Shown piece by piece: positions 44,006 through 53,178 of a DNA stretch of 64,000 nucleotides. Within the stretch, counting starts at the first letter, position 1. Every line of letters starts with the position of its first letter. The DNA comes from Aequorivita soesokkakensis (GTDB lineage: Bacteria; Bacteroidota; Bacteroidia; Flavobacteriales; Flavobacteriaceae): NCBI RefSeq assembly GCF_001641085.1, contig NZ_LXIE01000023.1, positions 62,001 to 126,000 of the forward strand, read 5' to 3'. The notes under the pieces are model-generated. The model made no database searches. It had not been told where the DNA came from and saw only the letters and a list, made by a program, of their open reading frames with translations. Made by a program: the position numbers and the translations under genes.

Positions 44006-44389
44006 ATGATTTTTGACACCGCATTTCTTGCTGGATTCGCTCTTTTATTTCTTCGGATAATAATTGCGATTGTCTTTTTCTCTAGTGGAAAAAGTCACGT
44101 TCAAAAGCCAAAAGAACGCGGCGAAAGTATAGGAATGTCTCCAACGGCAACCACAGTTTTGGGGTTGGCAGAAATAGTTGGCGCAATTTCCATTGCTTTT
44201 GGAATTTTCACCCAAATAGGTGCGTTGCTAATTATGGGAGCAATGCTTGGAGCTATGTATAAAAAAATCTTTATTTGGAAAACGGGTTTTTATGAAGATA
44301 AAGGCTATGGTTGGCATTATGACCTTCTTTTATTTCTCGGCACTTTCGTGATTTTTACTACCCACGGTGGAAGTTTGATTCTTTTTTAA
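44006..44389 (+). CDS. DoxX-family membrane protein
   Basis: 127 residues with four predicted helices. FLRIIIAIVFFSSGKSHVQKPKERGESIGMS and LGLAEIVGAISIAFGIFTQIGALLIMGAMLGAM are typical of DoxX-like proteins, often linked with redox or quinone-associated functions. Six bases after the VOC gene. Its stop TAA is interlocked with the stop of the convergent DUF5995 gene in the tetramer TTAA (44386-44389). Confidence 0.82.
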   Translation: MIFDTAFLAGFALLFLRIIIAIVFFSSGKSHVQKPKERGESIGMSPTATTVLGLAEIVGAISIAFGIFTQIGALLIMGAMLGAMYKKIFIWKTGFYEDKGYGWHYDLLLFLGTFVIFTTHGGSLILF

Positions 44390-45138
44390 TCCTTCTTAAG
44401 CACTGCTACAATTTGCGGCACATCTTTCTTTTCAAAGAAATAAATGGTTTTTACCAAATATTTCAGTAGCCAACTTTTTTGGGTTATCAATTTTTCTGCA
44501 AGCATTGCAATAACTGTATCGCGGTTGTTTAACTCGTTTATTTTATTTGGTGAAATATGATATTGGTTTGCAAAAAGCCAAGCGCCGTCCCGTGCAACAT
44601 TTATACTAAAACTGACCAATTTATCCTCGCGTCCTTTCCCGAATTTATCCAACAATCCAAACAAAGGTGAAACCGAAATAATTTTGGCTTCCACATTTGC
44701 AATCATCGATGCTAATATTTCATTTATTTTATTGAAATCATTTTCAAAATCCAGCAACTCGCCATCATCGCCAACGGTTTCCGCAACGGCAATTCCCAAA
44801 TCTAAATTTATATGTGCATTAATCCCCAAAAGCAAATGTTGCATAATCAGCAACTTTCCTGTTTTTGCTGCTTCAAAAGCATTTTTCCAGCTTTTCGTAA
44901 AAGGTTTGTTGAATCCCGAACATTCATACGCATCAATATATCTGTTAGCAAAAAGCACGTCCAGTTTTTCCATTCGGGGATTATTTTCGAATTCATTATT
45001 TAGAATTCCCTCTTTTATGCGAACGGTTACTTTTCTGTAAAGTATAGGAAAATATGCCATGCAGGAATTGTTAGTACATTCCTTTTCAATAATTACATCG
45101 AGTGCGGAAATTACTTCGTCTATGGTTTTGGGCAACAT
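44386..45138 (-). CDS. DUF5995 family protein
   Basis: 250 residues, predicted helical and soluble. FANRYIDAYECSGFNKPFTKSWKNAFEAAKTGKLLIMQHLLLGINAHINLDLGIAVAE, with its Asn-His-Asp cluster, is the hallmark of DUF5995. The conserved polar residues (NAHINLDL) look like an active or metal site, but no activity is known. Single gene facing the DoxX gene. Confidence 0.85.
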   Translation of the reverse strand: MLPKTIDEVISALDVIIEKECTNNSCMAYFPILYRKVTVRIKEGILNNEFENNPRMEKLDVLFANRYIDAYECSGFNKPFTKSWKNAFEAAKTGKLLIMQHLLLGINAHINLDLGIAVAETVGDDGELLDFENDFNKINEILASMIANVEAKIISVSPLFGLLDKFGKGREDKLVSFSINVARDGAWLFANQYHISPNKINELNNRDTVIAMLAEKLITQKSWLLKYLVKTIYFFEKKDVPQIVAVLKKD

Positions 45139-45212
45139 ATTTAAATAGTTAGCAATTACGAAGTTATACTTTTTTGAAGCTTTTTTTGAAAAAAGGGAAA
45201 AGAAAACCGAAT

Positions 45213-47027
45213 TTATTTATCGCCGTTTTGGGAATCTGAATATTTTTTCTCAAGTTCCGCCTGAAACTCTTCCATAACAGGTTTTACGGTACTTTCCGGT
45301 AAATCTGCGATACGGATGTACATTAAACCATCCACCGCATTATTGAAAAGTGGATCTACGTTGAAGGCCACAACCTTTGCGTTCTGTTTGATGTATTTTT
45401 TGATAAGCACGGGCAAACGAAGACTTCCCGGCTCCACTTCGTCAATTATTTTGTCGAATTTGTTTAAATCCGCTTCACTTTCATCAAAAATGAAATCTTT
45501 ATCGGCGTCCTTCAATTTTACTTTGTATTCCTTCTTCGGATTGATGTATTGAGCCACATACGGATCGTAATAATTCGATTTCATAAACTCAATCATCAAA
45601 CTTTTCGAGAATTCTGAAAATTTATTGCTGATGCTCACGCCACCAATCAAATAGCGATGTTCGGGATAGCGAAGCGTTGTGTGTACGATTCCTTTCCAAA
45701 GCAAAAACAAAGGCATCGGGCGAAGTTGGTATTCCTTAATAATAAAAGCGCGTCCCATTTCGATGGATTTGCTCATCATTTCATACAATTCGGGCTCAAA
45801 ACGAAACAGATCCTGTAAATAAAAACCATCAATCCCAAATCGTGGAAAAATCTCTGAACCAAGCCCCATTCTGTATGCTCCCGCCATTTTCTGGGCGTCA
45901 TTATCCCACAGAAACATATGGTGATAATAGCTGTCAAATTTGTCAAGATCCGTACTATTGTTGGTTCCTTCGCCCACTTCACGGAACGTTATTTCACGAA
46001 GTCTTCCTATTTCCTGCAGAATGTAGGGAATGGTATCTGCCTGGGCTAAAAACACTTCGTAATTTTTACTAACAAGCAATCGCTTATCATTTTCGCGAAG
46101 TTTTTCTATTTCCGCCTCCATCGCTTTCAATGGAATTGGACCCGCAATTTTCTTCGGTGGCTTCGGAAATTTTAGTGTTTTCGGAATGTTGTCCAACAAT
46201 TTTTTCTTCTGAAAAGCATTGGAAAGCATATAGGTTTTCTTCCGAAGAAATTCAGTAAAAATGGGCAACGACTCGTGTTCCTTTTGGTCTTCAGCAGAAA
46301 TTGCGTTTCCAATTCGCACTTTAATCAATCGCTCTTTTTGAGTCAACAATTCTGAAGGCAATTTGGCGGTGCGCAGCGTATCGCTCATCTTTGCCAAACG
46401 GTAAAACAACTTGCTATTTTTTGCGTGAAAATATATGGGAACTATTGGTACTTCAGCTTTTTTAACCAATTTCATCGCGGCTTCTTCCCAAGGTTTGTCA
46501 ACCAATAATTTATCGTCCCTATAAGTTGAAACTTCACCTGCAGGAAAAATACCTAAAGGATGGCCATCCTGTAAATGTTTTAGCGCTGATTTAAATCCTG
46601 TAATGCTTGATTTAACGTCTTTCCTGTCCTCAAAAGGATTTACGGGCATAACGTAAGGTTTCAGCGGTTCAATTCTATGTAGTAAAAAATTCGCAACAAT
46701 TTTGAAATCTGGACGGTGTTCCAACAATAATTTAAGCAAAAGAATGCCGTCAATTCCACCCAACGGATGGTTTGAAATAGTTATAAAAGCACCTGTTTTT
46801 GGGATTCGGCGAAGGTCTTCTTCTGGAATTTCAAACTTTATTTCAAACTCTTCAATCAGCGCATTTATAAATTCCAGATCGTGCAGATGCTTGTTTTTAT
46901 CGTAAATTTTGTTGAGAGTGGTAATGTTCAGAACTTTCATTAAAGACCAGCCCATAAAAGTGCCCAGAAAGCCGAATTTATCGACGTTTATGGCTTTTGC
47001 AACTTCCTTTGCATTGACTAATCCCAT
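45213..47027 (-). CDS. OlsF-like bifunctional acyltransferase (aminolipid synthesis)
   Basis: 604 residues, two enzymes in one chain. The N-terminal lysophospholipid-type O-acyltransferase has ISNHPLGGIDGILLLKLL (N86, H87, D93) and GIFPAGEVST. The C-terminal GNAT-like N-acyltransferase of the OlsB/hemolysin type has RLREITFREVGEGTNNSTDLDKFDSYYHHMFLWD, AGAYRMGLGSEIF and RAFIIKEYQLRPMPLFLLWKG. The order matches OlsF of Flavobacterium johnsoniae and Serratia, which makes ornithine lipids; glycine lipids are an alternative. A tail of about 90 residues is extra. Its promoter lies in the 50-base gap before it. Confidence 0.85.
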   Translation of the reverse strand: MGLVNAKEVAKAINVDKFGFLGTFMGWSLMKVLNITTLNKIYDKNKHLHDLEFINALIEEFEIKFEIPEEDLRRIPKTGAFITISNHPLGGIDGILLLKLLLEHRPDFKIVANFLLHRIEPLKPYVMPVNPFEDRKDVKSSITGFKSALKHLQDGHPLGIFPAGEVSTYRDDKLLVDKPWEEAAMKLVKKAEVPIVPIYFHAKNSKLFYRLAKMSDTLRTAKLPSELLTQKERLIKVRIGNAISAEDQKEHESLPIFTEFLRKKTYMLSNAFQKKKLLDNIPKTLKFPKPPKKIAGPIPLKAMEAEIEKLRENDKRLLVSKNYEVFLAQADTIPYILQEIGRLREITFREVGEGTNNSTDLDKFDSYYHHMFLWDNDAQKMAGAYRMGLGSEIFPRFGIDGFYLQDLFRFEPELYEMMSKSIEMGRAFIIKEYQLRPMPLFLLWKGIVHTTLRYPEHRYLIGGVSISNKFSEFSKSLMIEFMKSNYYDPYVAQYINPKKEYKVKLKDADKDFIFDESEADLNKFDKIIDEVEPGSLRLPVLIKKYIKQNAKVVAFNVDPLFNNAVDGLMYIRIADLPESTVKPVMEEFQAELEKKYSDSQNGDK

Positions 47028-47053
47028 GAAATATTTAGATTGTTTGTATCCAA

Positions 47054-47061
47054 CAAATATA
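47054..47061 (-). promoter_or_regulatory. -7 promoter box (TAtaTTTG) of olsF-like gene
   Basis: Exact TAnnTTTG on the minus strand, leader about 20 bases. No TTG at the expected -33 position, which would fall in the end of the aspartate kinase gene. Confidence 0.45.
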
Positions 47062-47077
47062 ACGAAACCGATTGATA

Positions 47078-48337
47078 CTATTCCTTAATTACGAGCTGTA
47101 CCGTCTCCTTGCTTTCCTGCTTTAAAAGCACGTTTTTATTTTCCGCAAGTGCCTTTATTTCAGCAGTGTTAAAATGCCGAATGGTGTAGAGCGTAACGTT
47201 TTCGTTCCATTTTACACTGAATTTCTCGCGAAGCTTTGCAAGCAATGCCTCTAAATTGTTGAACTTGTCGTTAACGCAGACCGAAAAACTAATGGCTGAA
47301 TTCTGTATCATTTCAACCTTCATTTTGTGCTTGTGAAGCCATTTGAACACGTCGCCAATATTGTCTTCCATCATAAACGAAAAGTCTAAAGACGAAAGTG
47401 AAATAAGCACCAAATCCTTTTTCAGAATAAAACAGGAAGTCTGCGGATCCAGCGTTACGCCTTTGCCCACACAGGTTCCGGGCGCTGTCGGATTTAAAAA
47501 TGATTTCACGAAAAGAGGAATTTCCTTTCGCTGTAAAGGTTGAAGCGTTTTTGGGTGAATTACCGATGCGCCATAAAATGCAAGCTCAATTGCCTCCCGA
47601 TAGCTTATGTGGTTCAGGAGCATAGTTTGTGTAAAGTAACGCGGATCTGCATTCAGCACGCCGGGAACGTCTTTCCAAATGGTTACGCTTTCAGCATTTA
47701 AACAATATGCAAAAATCGCCGCCGTATAGTCACTTCCCTCGCGGCCAAGGGTTGTGGTGAAATTATTCGTGGTTTCTGAACCCAAAAACCCTTGTGTAAT
47801 TGTGATACCGTTCGCACTTACTTTTTTCTGAATTTTTTTCTGGGTTGCTTCCCAATCTACACTTGCATCGCGGTAATTAGCATCGGTTTTGATGCATTTG
47901 CGAACGTCCAAAAATTCATTTTTCAAACCAATTTCTGAAAGATATGCGGAAACAATTGTGCTGGAAACCAATTCACCAAAACTCACCACTTGGTCGTATA
48001 AAAAAGCGTGATTTTTGGATTTGTTGACATCTAAAAATGAAGCCATTTTCCCAAACAGTTTTGAAACATCTTCATAAACAGGATGATTCCTATTTTCAAA
48101 AAGACCTTCTAAAATTTCAAGGTGATATTCTTTAAATTCGGAAACGAATTCCTTGCATTTATTGCGATTGTCATTTAGGTATTCTGCAACCACTTTCTCA
48201 AGTAAATTGGTAGTTTTTCCCATCGCTGAAACTACGATTACCAGATTTTTTTGGTTGGTTATTTTCAGTACTTCAGAAACATTTTTTACGCCGTCCGCAT
48301 CTTTTATTGAAGCTCCTCCGAATTTGAATATTTTCAT
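47078..48337 (-). CDS. Aspartate kinase, monofunctional
   Basis: 419 residues. The kinase signature KFGGASIKD (4-12), VIVVSAMGKTTNLL, and TTLGREGSDYTAAIFAYCL of the catalytic domain are followed by a regulatory ACT-like region (about 300-400, VLISLSSLDFSFMMEDNIGDVFKWLHKHKMKVEMIQNSAISFSV). First step from aspartate to lysine, threonine and methionine. No homoserine dehydrogenase domain is fused. Downstream of a GNAT gene with a 13-base gap, likely one transcript. Confidence 0.92.
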   Translation of the reverse strand: MKIFKFGGASIKDADGVKNVSEVLKITNQKNLVIVVSAMGKTTNLLEKVVAEYLNDNRNKCKEFVSEFKEYHLEILEGLFENRNHPVYEDVSKLFGKMASFLDVNKSKNHAFLYDQVVSFGELVSSTIVSAYLSEIGLKNEFLDVRKCIKTDANYRDASVDWEATQKKIQKKVSANGITITQGFLGSETTNNFTTTLGREGSDYTAAIFAYCLNAESVTIWKDVPGVLNADPRYFTQTMLLNHISYREAIELAFYGASVIHPKTLQPLQRKEIPLFVKSFLNPTAPGTCVGKGVTLDPQTSCFILKKDLVLISLSSLDFSFMMEDNIGDVFKWLHKHKMKVEMIQNSAISFSVCVNDKFNNLEALLAKLREKFSVKWNENVTLYTIRHFNTAEIKALAENKNVLLKQESKETVQLVIKE

Positions 48338-48350
48338 TCAGACTATTTTT

Positions 48351-48821
48351 TTATGAATTTATATAATTTTTCAGACTTTTTTCGTCCATATGGACAACAC
48401 GCCATGTGCTTAAAACATTGGCGCCGCTACGTTCGTAGAAGCGAATTGCACCAGTATTCCAATCCAGCACATCCCAAGCAACCCGTTTTAAACCCCGATC
48501 GAAAGCAAATTGCATCACTTTTTTATACAGTGCTTCGCCAATTCCCTTGCCGCGTTTGGCTTCTTTAACAATTAAATCTTCCAAATGAAGTGTTCTTCCT
48601 TTCCAGGTTGAAAAGCGGAAATATACCAATGCCGCACCAACAATCTCATCGTCAAGTTCTGCAACAAAACAGGTAAACAGTGGATTCTCACCAAAACCTT
48701 CCCTTTCTAAATCCTGCACGGTAACTTCAACTGCATCAGGTTCTTTTTCAAAAATGGCAAGTTCTTTTATAAGTTCTAAAACTTGTGGCATGTCCTTTTT
48801 TAGCGCTTCACGTACCTTCAT
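48351..48821 (-). CDS. GNAT-family N-acetyltransferase
   Basis: 156 residues. EDLIVKEAKRGKGIGEALYKKVMQFAFDRG carries the acetyl-CoA pyrophosphate loop (R-x-x-G-x-G), and WDVLDWNTGAIRFYERSGA is typical of the diamine/thialysine acetyltransferase (SSAT-like) subgroup. A polyamine or amino-acid amine acceptor is possible but not proven. It starts 24 bases from one half of a symmetric divergent promoter shared with fbp. Confidence 0.87.
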   Translation of the reverse strand: MKVREALKKDMPQVLELIKELAIFEKEPDAVEVTVQDLEREGFGENPLFTCFVAELDDEIVGAALVYFRFSTWKGRTLHLEDLIVKEAKRGKGIGEALYKKVMQFAFDRGLKRVAWDVLDWNTGAIRFYERSGANVLSTWRVVHMDEKSLKNYINS

Positions 48822-48844
48822 CTTTCTGAAAATTAATTAGAATT

Positions 48845-48884
48845 GCAAATATCGGTTCAATTTCTTAAAAATCCCGATATTTGC
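48845..48884. promoter_or_regulatory. Symmetric divergent promoter region (GNAT / fbp)
   Basis: GCAAATATCGG (48845-48855) and CCGATATTTGC (48874-48884) are perfect 11-bp inverted repeats with an 18-base spacer. Each arm read outward contains GATATTTG, one base off the -7 box TAnnTTTG, placed 24-27 bases from the respective start codons. It could serve as two back-to-back promoters and/or a regulator site. Confidence 0.55.
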
Positions 48885-48910
48885 CACAAATTCAGGATAT
48901 CTTCAACCCA

Positions 48911-49918
48911 ATGGCAAAAATAAATCAATCCCTCGGCGAGTTTATAATTGAAAATCAAAGCGAATTCAAATACTCTTCCGGAGAACTGTCGCGGCTTATC
49001 AATTCCATCCGTTTGGCGGCAAAAGTGGTAAACCATAAAGTGAATAAAGCTGGACTGGTAGATATTTTAGGCGCTGCGGGCGATATGAACGTGCAGGGTG
49101 AAGACCAACAAAAGCTGGACGTTTTTGCAAATGAAGTTTTTATTAATACACTTACAAATCGTGAAATTGTCTGCGGAATTGCCAGTGAAGAGGAAGACGA
49201 TTTTATCACAATCAAAGGCAGAAACGAGAAGAACGATAACAAATATGTGGTTTTGATGGATCCTTTGGATGGTTCCTCAAATATTGACGTAAATGTTTCC
49301 GTGGGCACCATTTTTTCAATTTACAGAAGAATAACACCTTCCGGAACTCCTGTTACAATTGAAGATTTTCTTCAACCGGGCATCAATCAGGTTGCTGCTG
49401 GGTATATTGTTTATGGAACTTCAACAATGATAGTTTATACAACGGGCCATGGGGTAAACGGTTTTACGCTGAACCCAGCTATCGGTACATACTATCTTTC
49501 ACATCCAAACATGAGATTTCCTGAAAATGGAAATATTTATTCTGTGAATGAAGGCAATTATGTTCACTTTCCGCAAGGCGTAAAAGATTATATTAAATAC
49601 TGCCAAAAAGAAGAAGAGGATCGCCCATATACTTCGCGATACATAGGGTCTTTGGTTTCTGATTTCCACAGAAATATGATAAAAGGTGGAATTTATATTT
49701 ACCCAAATACATCAAAAGATCCGAATGGAAAACTTCGCCTTTTGTATGAATGTAACCCGATGGCGATGATTGCTGAACAGGCGGGAGGAAAGGCCAGTAA
49801 TGGTTTTCAAAGAATTTTGGAAATTCAGCCAACTTCATTGCACCAGCGTGTTCCCTTTTTCACTGGAAGTAAAAAAATGGTTGAAAAAGCAGAGGAATTT
49901 ATGGCTAGTGCTAAATAA
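48911..49918 (+). CDS. fbp: Fructose-1,6-bisphosphatase, class I
   Basis: Hydrolyses fructose-1,6-bisphosphate in gluconeogenesis. 335 residues. Metal and substrate motifs are [26 protein letters not shown] (D, D, S), the [26 protein letters not shown] block near the C-terminus, and [19 protein letters not shown]. The ATG at 48911 begins [13 protein letters not shown]; an in-frame TTG at 48881 lies inside the promoter repeat and is rejected. Confidence 0.96.
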   Translation: MAKINQSLGEFIIENQSEFKYSSGELSRLINSIRLAAKVVNHKVNKAGLVDILGAAGDMNVQGEDQQKLDVFANEVFINTLTNREIVCGIASEEEDDFITIKGRNEKNDNKYVVLMDPLDGSSNIDVNVSVGTIFSIYRRITPSGTPVTIEDFLQPGINQVAAGYIVYGTSTMIVYTTGHGVNGFTLNPAIGTYYLSHPNMRFPENGNIYSVNEGNYVHFPQGVKDYIKYCQKEEEDRPYTSRYIGSLVSDFHRNMIKGGIYIYPNTSKDPNGKLRLLYECNPMAMIAEQAGGKASNGFQRILEIQPTSLHQRVPFFTGSKKMVEKAEEFMASAK

Positions 49919-49920
49919 AA

Positions 49921-49946
49921 AAACCCGAAGCTTTCACATCGGGTTT
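49921..49946. terminator. Terminator hairpin between fbp and terB-like gene
   Basis: AAACCCGA (49921-49928) and TCGGGTTT (49939-49946) close a 10-base loop, directly after the fbp stop. A-rich sequence on one side and T-rich on the other would let it work for both convergent genes. Confidence 0.7.
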
Positions 49947-49965
49947 CTAATTTCTTTTAAAAAAA

Positions 49966-50394
49966 CTACTCTTTTCTGTTAAGCAAATAACGGTAATCTT
50001 CCAGGCTTAAGCCGCCACTGTATATTGCAATAGATCTTTTTATCAAATCTTGCGCAATCTCAGCAGAGTAACCTAGGCCGATGGCATATCTTTCAATCAA
50101 AAAACGTTCGTGATCATCAATTTCGTGATCTGCAAAAATCATTTCGAAAAGATCGTGAATGCGCTCTAAACGTCTTTCGGAATCATTGGGAGGATTGATT
50201 GGGTATTTTCCTGGATTTTTCAAAACTTCATTGTATTCGTCTTCTTCTATATCCAGTTTACGGGCAAAACGTTTTAACATTTTTTCTTCTTCACTGTTAA
50301 TTTCTCCATCAACCGAAGCAATATTTGCAATAGATGCAAAGTGCCCTAAATTTCGGGAATGCTCCCCACTTTCGAATAAATCTGTAAATGACAT
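49966..50394 (-). CDS. TerB-family (tellurite-resistance-like) protein
   Basis: 142 residues, all-helical. HFASIANIASVDGEINSEEEKMLKRFARKLDIEEDEYNEVL and MIFADHEIDDHERFLIERYAIGLGYS each contain an acidic D-G/E-I-x-x-E helix pair typical of TerB domains. Such proteins are widespread, and tellurite resistance is not implied by a lone copy. A -7 box sits 18 bases upstream. Confidence 0.85.
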   Translation of the reverse strand: MSFTDLFESGEHSRNLGHFASIANIASVDGEINSEEEKMLKRFARKLDIEEDEYNEVLKNPGKYPINPPNDSERRLERIHDLFEMIFADHEIDDHERFLIERYAIGLGYSAEIAQDLIKRSIAIYSGGLSLEDYRYLLNRKE

Positions 50395-50411
50395 AATTTG
50401 GTTTTATTGTG

Positions 50412-50419
50412 CAAATATA
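50412..50419 (-). promoter_or_regulatory. -7 promoter box (TAtaTTTG) of terB-like gene
   Basis: Exact TAnnTTTG on the minus strand; leader about 12 bases. No TTG at the expected -33 spacing. Confidence 0.5.
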
Positions 50420-50559
50420 AAACGAATTGCGAGCAAAGCGAAGCAATCTGTTCAAGTTTTTCACCATTTTCTTTTGAAACCATTTCAACCTAAACTTTTC
50501 TTAATTGAAACCCAAGCGAAGCAACCTTTTCTTATTTTTAAACTGCTACTGAAAGAAAA

Positions 50560-51582
50560 ATGAAACAACCACTGCTCGTCTTTAACGAAAAAGGAATTTA
50601 TTGTGAAAAAGCCGATGTTTACATTGATGCATGGCGCCCTGTGGATAAATGCATTGTCACCCACGGCCACGCCGATCATAGTCGGTGGGGGCATAAGCAC
50701 TATATTACCCAAACCAACAATGTTCCTATCATTAAACATCGTTTGGGTGAAATTTCAGTAACAGGCAAAGTTTGGAACGAGACATTTACTATAAATGGAG
50801 TGAAATTTTCACTGCATCCCGCGGGTCATATTATTGCTTCTTCTCAAGTTCGCGTGGAATATAAAGGGGAAGTTTGGGTTTTTACTGGCGATTTTAAAAC
50901 CGAAGACGACGGCTTGGCTGAAATTTACGAACCGGTAAAATGCCACACTTTTATAACAGAATGCACCTTCGGTTTACCAGCTTTTAAATGGGAGCCGCAA
51001 GCGGAAGTCTTCAAGGATATAAACAATTGGTGGGCAACCAATAAAAGTGAAGGTAGAACTTCGATTCTTTTTGGTTATAGTTTGGGAAAAGCCCAGCGGT
51101 TACTGAAACATTTGGACACTTCCATCGGAAAAATTTACACCCACGGCGCCGTTGAAAATATGACGGAAGTAGTTAGGGAAAATTATAAACTACCCGAAAC
51201 TACTTTAATTACGCGCGATACTTCCAAAGAAGAAATAAAAGGAAACATAATTGTTGCCCCACCGAGCGCCCACGGAAGCACTTGGATTAGACGCTTTGTG
51301 CCTTTTGTAACAGCTTCAGCGAGCGGTTGGATGACCTTTCGTGGCGCACGAAGAAGACGGGCAATCGACCGCGGATTTGTTTTAAGCGACCACGCAGATT
51401 GGGAAGGCCTGCTTTCCGCAATTAAAGCCACAGGTTGCGAAAAAGTAATCGCCACCCATGGATATACAGATATTTTTGCGCGCTATTTAAGGGAAGAATT
51501 GGGCTACGACGCCCGAACCGAAAAAACCCAATACGAAGAAGAAAGTGCCGAAATTGATAAGAAAATTGAAAATGAGGATTAA
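50560..51582 (+). CDS. Ligase-associated metallo-beta-lactamase-fold DNA exonuclease
   Basis: 340 residues. THGHADHSRWGH carries the H-x-H-x-D-H zinc motif, FTGDFKTEDDG and ECTFGLPAFKW follow, and the C-terminal beta-CASP part has FGYSLGKAQRLL, THGAVENM and SDHADWEGLL. It is the MBL exonuclease member of a conserved bacterial repair cluster with ligase, Lhr-like helicase and PdeM, all present here. Stop and the ligase GTG are four bases apart. Confidence 0.93.
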   Translation: MKQPLLVFNEKGIYCEKADVYIDAWRPVDKCIVTHGHADHSRWGHKHYITQTNNVPIIKHRLGEISVTGKVWNETFTINGVKFSLHPAGHIIASSQVRVEYKGEVWVFTGDFKTEDDGLAEIYEPVKCHTFITECTFGLPAFKWEPQAEVFKDINNWWATNKSEGRTSILFGYSLGKAQRLLKHLDTSIGKIYTHGAVENMTEVVRENYKLPETTLITRDTSKEEIKGNIIVAPPSAHGSTWIRRFVPFVTASASGWMTFRGARRRRAIDRGFVLSDHADWEGLLSAIKATGCEKVIATHGYTDIFARYLREELGYDARTEKTQYEEESAEIDKKIENED

Positions 51583-51585
51583 GCT

Positions 51586-53178
51586 GTGAAAGATTTTGCC
51601 CAACTCATAAAAAAGCTCGATAGCACCAACAAAACCAATGAAAAGGTTGCGGCGCTCACCGCATATTTTCAAAATGCGAACGATGCAGATAAACTTTGGA
51701 CAATCGCCATTCTTTCACATCGCCGACCAAAAAGACCTGTAAATACAACGCTTTTACGACTTTGGGCTACGGAAATCAGCGGAATTCCGCTTTGGCTTTT
51801 TGAGGAAAGTTATCACATTGTGGGCGATTTGGCAGAAACGATTGCACTCATTTTACCAACTTCGTCAGCACATTCCGAAAAGTCGCTTTCAGAATTTGTT
51901 TCGGAAATTATTGAATTGCGAACACTGCCCGAAGAAGAAAAAAAGAAATATCTGCACGACAATTGGTTGGCGCTTAATTATTTTGAACGTTTCGTTTTCA
52001 ATAAAATCCTTACCGGAAGTTTTAGAATTGGCGTAAGCCAAAAGTTAATGACGCGCGCGCTTTCAAAAGCTACAGGAATTGATGAAGATATTCTCGCATA
52101 TAAATTAATGGGCGATTGGACGCCGGAAAAAACAACGTATAAAAAACTGATTTTAGAACAAAACGAGGAAGATTATCTCAGCAAACCATATCCATTTTAT
52201 TTGGCTTATGCGGTCGAGGATAATTTTCAAGAGGATTTAGGCCCGATTTCAAATTGGAGTTTTGAGCACAAATGGGATGGAATCCGAAGTCAGGTTATTA
52301 TCAGAAATGATGAGGTTTTTGTGTGGTCGCGTGGGGAAGAATTGGTGACCGATAAATATCCAGAGTTTCAGGATTTTCTAAAAGTGATTCCCAATGGAAC
52401 TGTAATAGATGGGGAAATTTTGCCTTTTGGCGAAGGCGAAATTCAAAATTTCAACACACTTCAAACCAGAATTGGACGCAAAAATATTTCAAAAGCACTT
52501 TTACAAAAAACGCCTGTAATTCTGAATGCTTATGATTTGCTGGAATGGAATGGTGAGGATATTCGGCAAAAACCATTTTCAGAAAGAAGAAAGATTTTGG
52601 ATGAAATGATTCAAAAAATCAATTCCGAAGAAATAGGAATCTATTTAAGTGAAACAATGAATTTCGAAACTTGGGAACAAGCCGCGGCAGAACGCGACCT
52701 TTCCCGAGAAAAACGAAGCGAAGGCTTGATGTTAAAACGAAAGGATTCCCCATATTTAGTCGGAAGAAAAAAAGGCGATTGGTGGAAGTGGAAAATCGAC
52801 CCCTTCACAATCGACGCAGTGTTAACTTATGCCATGCGCGGCCACGGAAGACGCGCAAATCTTTATACAGATTACACTTTTGCGCTTTGGGACGAGGGCG
52901 AATTGGTCACATTTGCAAAAGCATATTCCGGTTTGACGGATGCCGAATTCCGGCAAGTGGATGCATGGATAAAACGAAATACTTTGGAACGTTTCGGCCC
53001 AGTGCGAAGTGTAACTCCGCAACACGTTTTTGAAATCGCTTTCGAGGGAATCGCGGAAAGTAGTCGTCACAAAAGTGGAATCGCAACACGTTTTCCGCGG
53101 ATTCTTCGTTGGAGAAAAGATAAGCCAATTGCCGAAGCAAATACACTTGATGATTTAAAAGCGCTAATCCCAAAATGA
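51586..53178 (+). CDS. ATP-dependent DNA ligase
   Basis: 530 residues. N-terminal DNA-binding domain, then the nucleotidyltransferase motif I EHKWDGIRSQ with Lys229 as the AMP-accepting residue, motif III DGEILPFG, motif IV EGLMLKRKDSPY and motif V GDWWKWKIDP. The C-terminal OB-fold follows (TFALWDEGELVTFAKAYSGL). It seals nicks using ATP and is distinct from the main NAD-dependent LigA. The start is GTG. Overlaps the helicase start by four bases. Confidence 0.95.
   Translation: MKDFAQLIKKLDSTNKTNEKVAALTAYFQNANDADKLWTIAILSHRRPKRPVNTTLLRLWATEISGIPLWLFEESYHIVGDLAETIALILPTSSAHSEKSLSEFVSEIIELRTLPEEEKKKYLHDNWLALNYFERFVFNKILTGSFRIGVSQKLMTRALSKATGIDEDILAYKLMGDWTPEKTTYKKLILEQNEEDYLSKPYPFYLAYAVEDNFQEDLGPISNWSFEHKWDGIRSQVIIRNDEVFVWSRGEELVTDKYPEFQDFLKVIPNGTVIDGEILPFGEGEIQNFNTLQTRIGRKNISKALLQKTPVILNAYDLLEWNGEDIRQKPFSERRKILDEMIQKINSEEIGIYLSETMNFETWEQAAAERDLSREKRSEGLMLKRKDSPYLVGRKKGDWWKWKIDPFTIDAVLTYAMRGHGRRANLYTDYTFALWDEGELVTFAKAYSGLTDAEFRQVDAWIKRNTLERFGPVRSVTPQHVFEIAFEGIAESSRHKSGIATRFPRILRWRKDKPIAEANTLDDLKALIPK

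Noticed and set aside
49966-50394. Tellurite resistance operon
   Set aside because: Only a lone TerB-domain protein is present; no terC, terD or terZ neighbours.
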